From Marinobacter maritimus (GTDB lineage: Bacteria > Pseudomonadota > Gammaproteobacteria > Pseudomonadales > Oleiphilaceae): DNA of 64,000 nt. This document shows, one piece after another, positions 28,632 through 38,367 of the stretch; position 1 is the first letter of the stretch, and every line of letters begins with the position of its first letter. Under the pieces are notes generated by a model. The model did no database searches. It had not been told where the DNA came from and was given only the letters and a program-made list of their open reading frames with translations. The stretch lies in the NCBI RefSeq assembly GCF_007671675.1, contig NZ_VCGW01000001.1, positions 1,116,001 through 1,180,000 of the forward strand, read 5' to 3'. The translations under genes were made by a program, and so were the position numbers.

Positions 28632-29006
28632 ATGAGAATCGGCGCTTTTATTTTTCTCTCACTGCTGCCAATTGCCTCAATGGCTCAATCGGAGATGAGC
28701 TCGAACACCTTCACTAGGTTGGAGCTTTGCGAGATTGGAGGTTACTTCGATGCGTTAGATCGGTCGTTGCTCGAAGATTTGGCGCGAGCACAGATAAGCA
28801 TCAGCTTTCCTGAGTCTGGATTGGAATTTTTTTCAGGCCCTTGTGTAACAGCAAAGGAGCATGGATATGGTGTAGGACAGAAGGCATCAAGAAACGCTGT
28901 TGATTACGATCAAGCTGAGTTTGAAACTTTAAATAATGCTACACTATTCCATAGTCAAATTTTAACTTCCATTCTTGAACAGGCTGGTCTTAAGGTTACC
29001 GAATAA
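28632..29006 (+). CDS. Small secreted hypothetical protein
   Basis: The product is about 124 aa from the ATG at 28632; GAGG 6 nt upstream favours this over the ATG at 28620. A signal peptide (MRIGAFIFLSLLPIASMAQ) is followed by an acidic helical domain with two cysteines (LELCEIGGYFD and GPCVTAKE). No family recognised. Confidence 0.6.
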   Translation: MRIGAFIFLSLLPIASMAQSEMSSNTFTRLELCEIGGYFDALDRSLLEDLARAQISISFPESGLEFFSGPCVTAKEHGYGVGQKASRNAVDYDQAEFETLNNATLFHSQILTSILEQAGLKVTE

Positions 29007-29082
29007 CTGCATCCGGAGAGCAAAAACCGAGGGCTCAAGCGGATGGGGTTCAAACCGAAGATCAACTCCCTAATGACCCCAC

Positions 29083-29516
29083 CCAGAATTTCGGACCATT
29101 AAAACTAAAAACCCGGGATGAGCCGGATTTTTCTGACAATGAGCGGTAATGAAACGGGGTCAGGGTCAGTACCGGACATTACTAAGTACTTTGTGTGGAA
29201 ACTGAAATCAGCTCGCTATTCTAGAATTTACTTTAAGTTTTTTTCTAGCTCTTTGCGTGGAACCACGAATCCAATTTGTTGATTTGTCGTCACTGAAATT
29301 TAGCACTTTCTGTGGTCGTCCAACTAATTGACGAGCAATAGAAAATATCCACTCATAATTTATATCTACTCTGCAAATGGAGAGGGCCCCGCCCTCTTCA
29401 TCGCTCCGAATCTGGCACACGGGCACCGGGTAGAACTAAAACCTTTTAACTCGCTTTATTTGAGTCCAAATTCAACCGCCCTGCCCTTAATCCAGAATTT
29501 AGGCCCATTGAAAACT
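29083..29516 (+). repeat. Three-site repeat module, copy 1, flanked by a short direct repeat
   Basis: Three 17-bp near-repeats lie at 29182-29198 (CTAAGTACTTTGTGTGG), 29244-29260 (TCTAGCTCTTTGCGTGG) and 29299-29315 (TTTAGCACTTTCTGTGG), spaced about 62 and 55 bp, with conserved filler (TTTACTTTAAGTTT). The third is followed by TCGTCCAACTAATTGAC. The same arrangement occurs at 37.2/38.98 and 59.85 kb. Outside it, an imperfect direct repeat beginning CCAGAATTT lies at 29083-29106 and 29492-29516. No gene is seen from 29007 to 29695. Confidence 0.7.
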
Positions 29517-29695
29517 TAAAATTTCAACAGCACGGAGCCCTGAGCAGAGTACACTGTGCAGCTGACGGCTTTTGAGTTTGAATTCTTAACGAATCGCGAC
29601 GCCCAACACCCCGTCGAAACCTGGGTCACATATCTATTTTCAAAAAGACCTTGTGAGCTTTCCTGTATTGGTGATCTCAATCCGACAGGTCAACG

Positions 29696-31330
29696 TCAAA
29701 CCTTTAGCCGATGAACGATGAGTCGTATGATTCCGTCGTTGTTTTCATACCTTGCCCAGATATCATTTGCAAAGGCATATAGATATCCAGGATGTTTCAC
29801 TTCTAGAGGTTTTTTTCCCCGCGTATGCTCGGTCAAGTCAATGTATTGATGCTTCTCCGGTGAACCGTCATGTGCCACGACTTTATCCTTGTCAGTGCCA
29901 TTATCATTGGCAATGCAGCCCACCATCCGAAACCAGTCGACGTTTTCGCACCGTTTAGTAAATGCAAAATCCGCCTTTTCGTCATTGGTAACCGTCTTCC
30001 AGACCGATTCCAACTTGCCGAGTAAGCCTGCGGCCCATCGAATACCATCTCCGAAAGTGTGCTGGTCATTTTCCGTTCCTTTCCAGTCGCAAACGTCTTT
30101 ACCGTCCATCCATAATCCAGACCCTTCGAAATAATATCTTCCTTTTCGGAGATAAAGGCCGGTGTAGTTCCATCTTTGCTCAGCGAAAATGTCTACGGGT
30201 TCCGACGATTCATCTGGAGCCAGTTCGACCGTGTGGCGATAAGATGGAAACTTCGGGCAAACCATCTCTTGCCGAAGATAAACCGCGTCCGAGACCTTAA
30301 CAGTCGCCTTAGTCGGGGTAGAAGGCTTCTCCAAGCACGGAACATTACGCGGGCGAGAGGGAAGCAAGGCAAATAGGCCTTTAAAGGAGTTATGGATTTC
30401 GCCAAGGGGGGCGTAGCATTCCTTCACCGAATCCAAAGCTCCCTCTTTGAACACAAGTTCCTTTTTCTGGGCCTGTTCCATCATCCATAACAGGGTTCCT
30501 GATGACAGCGAGTCATCGGAGTACCCGCCTCCGATGTCGCTGTGGACCCCCGGGAACCACGACTCCAGTATGTCCGGATGTTTAGGAAAAGCTCTGGTGG
30601 CTCGTGTATTCGACCAGTGGGTAACGGTAAAGCAGGCGCGCATTTCATCAAGACCCATTGCGTGCCGACCGGTTTCGACATGGTAGCCAAGATTACGGTC
30701 ATGGAACTCCCAGCGTTCCTTTTTCTCAAGAAGCATATCGACCAGTTCAAGGTCATCTGGGATTCCCAGCGACCCAACCGTGTCCCAAACCCCGACAAAT
30801 TTGACCTTGATCGCTCGCTCTGGGAGGCGGATGGGCACCTGACTATCGCCCCAGCCGCTCGGATCAAACAGTTTGACCCCTTTTATCCCATTCCACGGAT
30901 CATCCGATCGATCTTTGTAAACCTCTTCATAGCACGTCTTCAACGTCTTTCTAATTTTGTCGACGGACATTTTTTTGAAGTCGATCAGGCCTTTTCCCAA
31001 GTAACCGGCCAGACAGCGTGCAACAAAGGCCCCCCGACTGAAACCGACAATGTAGATTTCATCATCAGGTTCATAATTGAGACCAAGCCAGAGAAAAGCG
31101 TCATTGATCTTTTCATCCAAGCCAATGCCTAATGCACCGCCTAGCTTGCGGTCCACCAATCCATCTGTTCCGACACCCGGCTGGTAGTACCGTCGCTGTT
31201 CAATGCCATCGCTGTCGCGCCTGGCCAGCAGGTTATAGAACTTAAAAACGTTCGTGGGAGAGGTAACCCCATTGTCTTCCATGTCTGGGGTATTCCAGGT
31301 GCCATCGCAGCACAGGATGAGTCGTTTCAT
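29696..31330 (-). CDS. DUF2235 alpha/beta hydrolase
   Basis: The 544-aa protein opens KRLILCCDGTWNTPD, the diagnostic DUF2235 start, followed by TSPTNVFKFYNLL and the nucleophile elbow IYIVGFSRGAFVARCLAGYL (GxSxG with Ser in GFSRG). An Asp/His pair near HSDIGGGYSD completes the family pattern. DUF2235 proteins include type VI phospholipase effectors (Tle1-like), but many are stand-alone proteins of unknown substrate; no VgrG, PAAR or immunity gene is adjacent. Its position between two repeat modules suggests cassette cargo. Confidence 0.85.
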   Translation of the reverse strand: MKRLILCCDGTWNTPDMEDNGVTSPTNVFKFYNLLARRDSDGIEQRRYYQPGVGTDGLVDRKLGGALGIGLDEKINDAFLWLGLNYEPDDEIYIVGFSRGAFVARCLAGYLGKGLIDFKKMSVDKIRKTLKTCYEEVYKDRSDDPWNGIKGVKLFDPSGWGDSQVPIRLPERAIKVKFVGVWDTVGSLGIPDDLELVDMLLEKKERWEFHDRNLGYHVETGRHAMGLDEMRACFTVTHWSNTRATRAFPKHPDILESWFPGVHSDIGGGYSDDSLSSGTLLWMMEQAQKKELVFKEGALDSVKECYAPLGEIHNSFKGLFALLPSRPRNVPCLEKPSTPTKATVKVSDAVYLRQEMVCPKFPSYRHTVELAPDESSEPVDIFAEQRWNYTGLYLRKGRYYFEGSGLWMDGKDVCDWKGTENDQHTFGDGIRWAAGLLGKLESVWKTVTNDEKADFAFTKRCENVDWFRMVGCIANDNGTDKDKVVAHDGSPEKHQYIDLTEHTRGKKPLEVKHPGYLYAFANDIWARYENNDGIIRLIVHRLKV

Positions 31331-31710
31331 GATGGTCTCACGCAGTTGGTTAATGGCGGCGGGTCACCGAAACCTATACAGCGTGATTAGGTAAATCTCA
31401 GCTCTAGTCCCTGACCTAAAACCTGCATCTTGAAAGATCTACACTAAAACCAGCTAAGCAAAGCATGCAGGAATGCGCAAGAATTTATTGAGTGAAGTAA
31501 GCAGCAACGAGCTGCACCTCGCATTAGCTAGACCGCTTTATGCTTGGGTAGACTAACCAACCAACGGACGAACGGTGTTGTGATGAAAATGCGGTGCCCT
31601 CCTATAATTTCAGAAAGCCTAATGAAGGGGTGAAGCGTTAAGAGCCCGAGTTACCCATGAACAGTAGACACCTTCTATAGTTAGGGTAGCCCCTAGCACG
31701 GAGGTGTTTT

Positions 31711-32019
31711 ATGAGCCGCAAACAGACCCAGGCCTATACCGAAGAGTTCCGCCGGGAAGCCGTTCGTAGAGCTGATCAACCGGATAATACCGCTGCGGCT
31801 GCGGCGCGCGAGCTGGAGATTCATCCCGGTCAGATCTATAACTGGCGCCAGCAGTTCAAGAGACTATCAGACAAGCAGTTCAATTCGGTTGGTGGAGTAG
31901 ATTATTCCAAGGCTGAGAGCGAAGCCATGCGCAAGCTCAGACGTGAAATGGATACCCTGAGGAAGGAAAATGAATTTCTAAAAAAGGTGTCTGCGTACTT
32001 CGCGAAGTCCCAAGAGTGA
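31711..32019 (+). CDS. IS3-family transposase OrfA
   Basis: The 102-aa HTH protein (YTEEFRREAVRRADQPDNTA, IHPGQIYNWRQQFKRL) has a C-terminal coiled coil (MRKLRREMDTLRKENEFLKK) typical of IS3-family OrfA. The stop at 32017-32019 overlaps the GTG start of orfB at 32016. The element's orfB is interrupted, so this protein alone cannot transpose it. Confidence 0.9.
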   Translation: MSRKQTQAYTEEFRREAVRRADQPDNTAAAAARELEIHPGQIYNWRQQFKRLSDKQFNSVGGVDYSKAESEAMRKLRREMDTLRKENEFLKKVSAYFAKSQE

Positions 32020-32688
32020 AGTACGCGCTGATGGATCAGTTTCGTCAGTGGTATACCGTGCGGCTTATGTTCAGGGTGATGCAGGTCTCAGCCAGTGGCT
32101 ATTATCGCTGGAAGCATCGTCCCACAAGCTTGAAGGATCAACGAAGGGCGGAGATAGAGTCAGCCATCATGGAAACGTATGCCAGCTTCAAGGCGCGCTA
32201 CGGAGCCCCACGCATTGCCAGGGAATTAACTGAAACCGGCGTTCCTTGTTCGGTCAATTACGTGGCCGGGATCATGCGGGAGAAGTCTATTCGCGCTCGC
32301 AATGGCAAGGCTTTTAAATATAGCCGCACGTCAGAGGCGATGAACAATGTCGCTGACAACCTGCTGTGGCGTCAGTTTGCTGCCGAGCGACCAAACCAGA
32401 AATGGACCACCGATATCACCTATATCTGGGTCAATGACCGATGGTTATATCTGGCGACGGTGATGGACTTATTCTCGCGTCAGATCGTTGGTTGGTCATT
32501 GGATACGAGCATGACGGAACAGCTGATCACAGATGCACTGAGCATGGCCTATGGACGCCGCGAGGTGGTTCCCGGTCTGATTGTGCATTCGGACCGAGGT
32601 GTTCAATACCGTTCAACGGGCTATCAGGATTATCTGCGCTCTTGGAACTGTGTACCCAGCATGAGCCGGAAGGGAAATTGTTGGGACA

Positions 32689-32899
32689 CTCAATCTACTA
32701 TGCTTATGAACATCGTGTTGGCCTGACCCGTGCTGGGATTGGCGTAATTGCCTTTGCATTGACCTGTCGGCCAATACTGGTGTTCCCCGAGAGTTACCGG
32801 GCCTAGCGCTTGTGACCTAATAGGAGCTTTGTACTGCACCGTGAGTGTCCTGTCCTGCGACTGGGGTTGGTAATTGAGCCTCGCAGAGGAGTCATAGCC
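32689..32899 (+). ncRNA. Candidate IS110 bridge-RNA region (left-end non-coding segment)
   Basis: IS110-family elements (IS621 is the worked example) express a bridge RNA from the non-coding end upstream of the transposase; this 211-bp gap has the right place and size. ATTGAG near 32872 is complementary to CTCAAT at the left edge (32689-32694), a possible donor-guide contact. Loops and target guides were not resolved by eye, and a 6-nt match can be chance. Confidence 0.4.
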
Positions 32900-33958
32900 A
32901 TGAAGCACGCATTGCAGCAAGAATCGGTCCTTGGTGTAGATACACACAGGGATATTCATGTAGCCGCAGTTATTAATCAGTCTGGTCAGTTACTTGGCAC
33001 CCAGTCCGTTTCTACAAATACCGCAGGTTACTTTCAATTATTCCAATGGGCGTCTTCTTTTGGTGCGCTAAAACGTGCCGGTGTTGAGGGCACAGGTACA
33101 TATGGATCTGCCCTTTGCCGCTTTTTGAGTGATAAAGGAGTAATGGTTTTAGAGGTGAACCGGCCCGATCGTTCGCGAAGACGGCTAAATGGCAAGTCTG
33201 ATCCAATTGATGCCGAAAACGCTGCCAGATCAGTGTTGTCCGGCATTTCCCAAGCTATACCGAAGCAGCAGTCTGGTGCCTGTGAAGCAATGCGGATTGT
33301 GTCGGTTGCCAGGCGCAGTGCCGTGAAAGCGAAAACGCAGGCAATCAATCAAATTCGAGCGATGCTCGTTAGCGCTCCGCAGGATGTTCGCGAAAAGCTC
33401 TGGAGAATAAAAGCAACCGACTGTGCCAAAGCTTGCGCGGCGGTAAGAAGCCTGGGCGACACGGTGGTTTTAAGGGCACTGTCAACGACCCTTAAATCGC
33501 TGGCAAAACGATGGCTGGCGCTCACAGAAGAACTTAAAGACTATGACAAGCAACTGGAAACCTCGACCCAGAAGCATGCTCAGCAGCTAAGGAGTCGATT
33601 CGGAGTAGGGCCCCAAACTGCTGCAATCCTTCTATCTGTCGCTGGCGATAATCCGAATCGCCTGAAAAGTGAAGCGGCCTTGGCATCACTATGTGGTGCA
33701 AACCCTCTGCCAGCGTCATCTGGCAAAACCACAAGGCATCGCTTGAATCGAGGTGGTAGTAGAGCTGCTAATAATGCTTTATGGACTATCGCTATGGTGC
33801 GAATGCGGAGTGATCCTCGCACCAAGGTCTATGTCGAACGGCGAACCAGTGAAGGTCTGAGCACGAAGGAAATTCACAGGTGTCTCAAGCGATACATTGC
33901 CCGAGAATTGTACCCATTAATCATGGGAGACCTTTGGACAATGAATGCTATTCCTTGA
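32900..33958 (+). CDS. IS110-family transposase (DEDD)
   Basis: The product is about 352 aa from the ATG at 32900 (GAGGAG upstream). The RuvC-like DEDD domain is at the N-terminus (LGVDTHRDIHVAAV; AGVEGTGTYGSALC; SDPIDAENAARSVL). The C-terminal transposase_20 domain follows (GVGPQTAAILLSVAGDNPNR; ANPLPASSGKTTRHRLNRGG with the serine region). Complete length for the family. Confidence 0.93.
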   Translation: MKHALQQESVLGVDTHRDIHVAAVINQSGQLLGTQSVSTNTAGYFQLFQWASSFGALKRAGVEGTGTYGSALCRFLSDKGVMVLEVNRPDRSRRRLNGKSDPIDAENAARSVLSGISQAIPKQQSGACEAMRIVSVARRSAVKAKTQAINQIRAMLVSAPQDVREKLWRIKATDCAKACAAVRSLGDTVVLRALSTTLKSLAKRWLALTEELKDYDKQLETSTQKHAQQLRSRFGVGPQTAAILLSVAGDNPNRLKSEAALASLCGANPLPASSGKTTRHRLNRGGSRAANNALWTIAMVRMRSDPRTKVYVERRTSEGLSTKEIHRCLKRYIARELYPLIMGDLWTMNAIP

Positions 33959-34169
33959 CATAGGAGCGTCAATGCCCCCATGGAGTCGTTCTTCAGCCGG
34001 CTCAAGGTTGAGTTAATCTACGCCGAGTGTTTCGATTCGATCAGGGCAGCCAAATCGGCTATCTTCGAGTACATCGAAGTATTTTATAACCGGAAGAGAA
34101 GACACTCCGCCTTGGGCTATATAAGCCCGGTGGAATATGAGCGCAGATGCGCATAACCGAGTGTCTACT

Positions 34170-34930
34170 TTTCGTGGGTAGGACCAGAGCAATTAAAAGG
34201 GCATCAAAATGTTCCAGTTCAATGGTCTCGAAAGCCCCCCTTAAACCTGATGGCTTCAACTCGCTTTGTCGTGAGAAGAGTGTCCACGATGTTCTCCAAT
34301 TTAACTGCTTTTACTGGAATATCTCACGGATTGCCTAGCGGCCAAGTCCTAGGCCTGGCTCAAAAAACGAAACTAAGAGCCGGATGAACAGAGCTTTTCT
34401 GTAAATTATGACAACCTAGCCAAAAAGGTTACATAAGTACGGTCAAAACGTCACATTTCGCCCGAAGGTGCGAGAGGGTCGCGGGAAAAAGCAATGTGTC
34501 TCGGACTCGACAAGTGAGATGACGAATGGATAAGAGTTGCCTCGGTCTCGGGCCTTTAGCAGCATCTAGTAAAATATTAAGGGCGAATCCGTATTGATAT
34601 TCATACCGGCTTACTTTCTGTGAAACTTGTTATCCATAAGGTCGAAGTAGCTTCGCAAACTCCCTTATCCCGGTAGCGCTCGGCATCCGGTCTCATATCT
34701 ATTGCCAACCTAGGTATAAGTTCTTAGTATTAATTCCAAGGTCGCACGACATCCGTTCGAGCGGTCCTATGGACACTCCGCGTTGCAAGGATTGCGTAAA
34801 AGTGCCTAATGGACGGGGCTTAAACGCGGATTAACCCTGCGTTTTCGCGTAGGGACTGAGTCAGCCCCGTAGGTTTCATCCGCGCGGGGCCATTTTAAAA
34901 GGAAGGATTTCCGGCAAAGGGATAGGAACA
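34170..34930. other. Intergenic region without a recognisable gene
   Basis: About 760 bp. A fragment near 34378 (AGCCGGATGAACAGAGC) resembles sequence near 29118 (GAGCCGGATTTTTCTGAC), probably old insertion-sequence debris. No ORF with a ribosome-binding site, RNA gene or hairpin array is seen. Confidence 0.5.
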
Positions 34931-36457
34931 ATGTTGACAGTCGTCCAGTTCCCCGTGGCGGATTTTCGCCCCTTTGTTTCCGATGGTGATCGTTTACCGA
35001 CACCTTCTTGGCCACCACGTACCACTCTCCCTCCTGAGTTTGTGCACCTTTTCGGTCGTGCCGCCCCTCGACACAAAGGGGTCGATTGGGCATGGACCGA
35101 TGAGTCAACTTTTTGCGACGCGAGTCGAGCACTACGTTTCTGCAATTTGCCCCGCCCCGTCTACGGGAAAGAAAATCTGCGTTGCAGATTTCGTCGCTTA
35201 TTGAGCGACGGGGCGGCACTTGCTCGGCTGGAAGTCGGCCTAAGTTACAACAACGCCTGGCAGGATATTTATACGTGGAGAACTTGGGATTGCGAAATTG
35301 AACGGGGCTTCGACCCCTCAGAGATCATCCTCCGACCCGACATCAATCCCTTTGAGACGATTAAACACACTATCGCGCTACCAACTGTGGTGCCGCTGCC
35401 AAACAATAAATCTCAAAAGCCCTTGATAACCCAGGGCGCGAGCGTCGCGCAACTGTTTCTCTCGGCCACAGGCAGGAAGAGTACTGAGGTAACTTGGCAC
35501 CAGCACATCGGCGCGTGTCCGCCCGTTATTTTGGTCGAATGCCGTGCCCATTGGTTTGACCAACTTCCAAAAAGTTTCGCGCGCATACCGCAGGCGAAGA
35601 CCGGTGGCATTGAACTTGCCTTTGGACTTTTTAAAAGCCCTTGGGGCAACGTTGGTGTTTGGCTTTTGGGTCATGGCAATGGCAAGGTAAGGCAGGCTCG
35701 CTCATTAAGATTGTGCCTTCTTCGTCTGCATGCAGAACAGGAAGTACTGGATGCGGTGCTACAACGCATCGACACGGGCAGCATCGAATATAAACCCCAC
35801 ACGCCACACGGCGACAAATTGGAAAACTATCTCAATCAAGCCACTCGCCTGATCAACCGCAGCAGCTGGGCTGGCATAGATCAGTCCTCTATCCTAAACG
35901 CTTTCGACGTGGTGAACGCGAGCCAATTTCGCAGTGAACGCACCGGCCTTGCTGGACGCTTGCAGGGCATTCGGCGGCAGATAAGAGTCAAGGTGGAACG
36001 GTTCGAGGCCCGTTCGTACCCGAGAAGCGAACGCCATATCCACACGCACTACAACGCAACTTATATCGAAACGGTGGCGACAATGACAGAGACAAAAACT
36101 ATTAACATCGGCGCTGGCGCCACAATCAATGCGCCAGTAACTATCGCGGACAATATTGAAAGAAGTTTTAATAACCTTGAAGAAGGCACAGGCAACGCTA
36201 ACTTGGATATGCTAATGAAAACCTTGCTCGAGCAAATTACCCAAGCTGCACAAGCAGAACCAAAAGAAACAAGGCAATTGGCTGCGGACGCTGAAACGCT
36301 TACCAAAGAAGTGAGCAATGAAAAGCCTCGACGCAAATGGTATGAATTGAGTGTCGACGGAATTAACGAGGCGGCAAAAGCACTCGGGGACGTCGGAAAG
36401 CCGATTCTAGAGACCACAGCTAAATTGCTGCCGCTATTGACTATGCTATTTCCCTGA
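34931..36457 (+). CDS. Hypothetical protein, 508 aa, two-part architecture
   Basis: ATG 34931 with AGGA 5 nt upstream. The N-terminal ~370 residues are rich in Trp/Arg with motifs such as LEVGLSYNNAWQDIYTW and SPWGNVGVWLLGHGNG, a fold I do not recognise. After a linker comes a distinct tail starting near TETKTINIGAGATINAPVTI, followed by an amphipathic helical region (MLMKTLLEQITQAAQAEPKE; RRKWYELSVDGINEAAKALG) ending in a hydrophobic segment (AKLLPLLTMLFP). The tail looks like a separate module, possibly a membrane-active or oligomerising effector. It lies between repeat modules, so is probable cassette cargo. Function unknown. Confidence 0.7.
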   Translation: MLTVVQFPVADFRPFVSDGDRLPTPSWPPRTTLPPEFVHLFGRAAPRHKGVDWAWTDESTFCDASRALRFCNLPRPVYGKENLRCRFRRLLSDGAALARLEVGLSYNNAWQDIYTWRTWDCEIERGFDPSEIILRPDINPFETIKHTIALPTVVPLPNNKSQKPLITQGASVAQLFLSATGRKSTEVTWHQHIGACPPVILVECRAHWFDQLPKSFARIPQAKTGGIELAFGLFKSPWGNVGVWLLGHGNGKVRQARSLRLCLLRLHAEQEVLDAVLQRIDTGSIEYKPHTPHGDKLENYLNQATRLINRSSWAGIDQSSILNAFDVVNASQFRSERTGLAGRLQGIRRQIRVKVERFEARSYPRSERHIHTHYNATYIETVATMTETKTINIGAGATINAPVTIADNIERSFNNLEEGTGNANLDMLMKTLLEQITQAAQAEPKETRQLAADAETLTKEVSNEKPRRKWYELSVDGINEAAKALGDVGKPILETTAKLLPLLTMLFP

Positions 36458-37281
36458 GCATTTTGAATTTAGAGTATCCGCTAGAGACCGCTCGCGCATA
36501 ACAGAAGCGTAAAGCCCCATTTTCATCTCGAAAGATCCCAACCTTCGTTTTTCCCCGGTCTCAAGAGCCCTTGCTTTCTCGACTTCCATTGCAAATTGCA
36601 TGTCGTTACAGAATTTATGATCGCTCCATTGGGCGCGCAATATCATCCTTGGGAAGTTGGCAGGTCGAATGCGTGCAAGAACTCTCTTCCCTCAATCGTA
36701 ATTCGCACGTTCTCTTCGGGCCGCCCTATCCGTTCGATCGTGCTCACGATCCATGCCGATGTATTACATTCCAAACCCACAAAATAATCTGGATCAATTT
36801 AGGGAGCCGTATCAGTTAACCACAAAAAAAATCGCAGAAGCGCATGTCAATTCACACCTATCCTCCGTCTGCGACCCACGCGCAGAACGCAATGGCGCAT
36901 TCTTGCACCGCTTTGTAGCAATTGGTGCATGAGCTTTTCACAGGTGAATTGGGGAGGCAAATTTCTAGGCCGATGAGGCGCACGATCTGGCTAATGGGAG
37001 ACAGTTTGGGCTTGGTAGCAGACCTAACTTGGCGCCCAACGGTCCGGATAGAAAGCTCTCTAATCGTGGAGGGCAGTCTTTGTATCAATGTTCGCTTATG
37101 TTTAAAAATGGCGTGCCCTTCTACCAATGCCTGTTGCTCGACCCCAATCTTTCGGTTCCAGCGATACTAATCGGAACCCCGAGTCGGACGTCGAATTTAG
37201 CACTTTTTGTGGAAACCGAAATGACCACCCTATTCTCGAATCTACTTTAAGTTTGTTTAGCACTTTGTGTGGATCGTCGTC
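36458..37281 (+). repeat. Non-coding region carrying repeat module copy 2 (left part)
   Basis: No convincing gene. From about 37090 to 37275 the sequence is ~190 bp of imperfect repeat of 59750-59932. It contains sites TTTAGCACTTTTTGTGG (37196-37212) and TTTAGCACTTTGTGTGG (37256-37272), 60 bp apart with the conserved filler CTACTTTAAGTTTG. The third site of this module lies beyond the insertion sequence at 38978-38994. Confidence 0.75.
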
Positions 37282-37315
37282 TGTCAAGGTAGTTGGCACC
37301 TGATTCATTTAGGCT

Positions 37316-38281
37316 CTAATGAGCCGCGCATTGCTCTTTAACAGTTAGCTCTTCCGGTAGCGGGTTCAGCCACACGGCTCCGACTGGCTCGCAGTTTCGA
37401 ATACCGGTTGACCACCGGCCAGGGTTCCTTTCTTTGGCTTTGAGTAGCGTCATTTTGCGGTTAGCCAATATGTCAGCATCCTTGCCCGCATGACGATCTG
37501 CCGGTGTCACGTAACGAATGGCGCTGTGGCGATGCTCTGTGTTGTACCAAGCGATGAAGGCCTTCACCCAGTCACGCGCCAACTCAAGGCTCTCAAAGCC
37601 TGCCGGCGGGTATTCCGGGCGCTGCTTGGTCGTTCCGAACAGTGATTCGATGTAAGCATTATCGTTGGACACTCGCGGTCGACTGTAGGACGGCGTGACA
37701 CCCAGTTTTTCGAACGTTGCCGGCAACGTGCCGCCTTTCATGGCACTGCCATTGTCCGAATGCACCACCGGTGGGTTGTTGATACAGCCTTCACGGAGCA
37801 GCGCTTTGCGCAGCACGATTTCACTATCGGCGGCGCTTTCTGCATCGAAGACTTCGGCACCCACGATCTTGCGGCTGTAGACATCGAGCATAAAATACAG
37901 ATAAAAGAACTGGCCCCGAACCATAGACTTTAAGTAAGTCACGTCCCAGCACCAGACCTGATTCGGTCTGGTCGCCTCGTGCCGACGTGGCGGGCCCACA
38001 CGTCCGGATGGTCGAGAGCCCCGGCGATGATTCTCGTTGTGTTCGGTCAGAACGCGATAAAACGACGATTCTGAGGCGATGTACCAGCCATGGTCATCCA
38101 GCAACAGCGGCACGACCTGAGACGGTGGCAGACTGGCGTAATCGGACTGGTGGCAAACGGCCAGGATCATGGCTTTCTCCAGAGCGGTCAGGGCATGAGG
38201 CGGGGTGTGTTTTGGTGCGGTTGGCCGGCCATCCTCATCACCGGTGTTCCAGCGGCGATAGGTGTTGCTGCCAATGCCCAA
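37316..38281 (-). CDS. IS3-family transposase OrfB
   Basis: The rve/DDE transposase frame of 321 aa (WCWDVTYLKSMVRGQFF; VVHSDNGSAMKG; VSNDNAYIESLFGTTKQRPE). The frame is open upstream to about 38400, through RLTSTQDRQHAIELVDKARA and KSACAELGIGSNTYRRW, so the true product starts by frameshift from orfA at a G6A run (CTGGGGGGAC, about 38385-38395). The C-terminus (WNPLPEE-type) appears complete. Confidence 0.9.
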   Translation of the reverse strand: MGIGSNTYRRWNTGDEDGRPTAPKHTPPHALTALEKAMILAVCHQSDYASLPPSQVVPLLLDDHGWYIASESSFYRVLTEHNENHRRGSRPSGRVGPPRRHEATRPNQVWCWDVTYLKSMVRGQFFYLYFMLDVYSRKIVGAEVFDAESAADSEIVLRKALLREGCINNPPVVHSDNGSAMKGGTLPATFEKLGVTPSYSRPRVSNDNAYIESLFGTTKQRPEYPPAGFESLELARDWVKAFIAWYNTEHRHSAIRYVTPADRHAGKDADILANRKMTLLKAKERNPGRWSTGIRNCEPVGAVWLNPLPEELTVKEQCAAH

Positions 38282-38367
38282 CTCGGCACAAGCGCTTTTC
38301 AGGCGCGCGCCATCCGCACGCGCCTTATCAACCAGCTCTATAGCATGCTGGCGATCTTGGGTGCTGG

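Larger units (their letters stand above)
32689..33971 (+). mobile_element. IS110-family element
   Basis: The insertion into the IS3 orfB leaves only a CA dinucleotide duplicated at the edges (32687-32688 and 33970-33971), as expected for IS110 elements, which have a short core and no long inverted repeats. One transposase gene lies after a 211-bp non-coding left end. No lesion in the transposase is seen. Confidence 0.85.
32016..34156 (+). pseudogene. IS3-family transposase OrfB interrupted by IS110
   Basis: The first part (32016-32688) has an HTH_21 segment and two catalytic Asp motifs (WTTDITYIWV and VHSDRGVQYRS), ending at SRKGNCWD. The remainder, with the catalytic Glu (NAPMESFFSRLKVELIY) and the YERRCA end, resumes at 33972 and stops at 34154-34156. 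GTG start at 32016. Inactive through insertion. Confidence 0.9.
31663..34169 (+). mobile_element. IS3-family element interrupted by an IS110-family element
   Basis: Inverted ends share AGTAGACAC (31663-31671 and complement at 34161-34169). It encodes orfA and orfB; orfB is interrupted at codon 'WD' by a 1283-bp IS110 insertion (32689-33971). Removing that insertion restores orfB to its stop at 34156. No clear target duplication is visible, so the outer limits are approximate. Confidence 0.8.

Noticed and set aside
29696..31330. Type VI secretion effector assignment for the DUF2235 gene
   Set aside because: No vgrG, PAAR, hcp or immunity gene nearby.
34059..34338. Short frames near the IS3 right end
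   Set aside because: They overlap transposase coding sequence or lack starts; treated as shadows.
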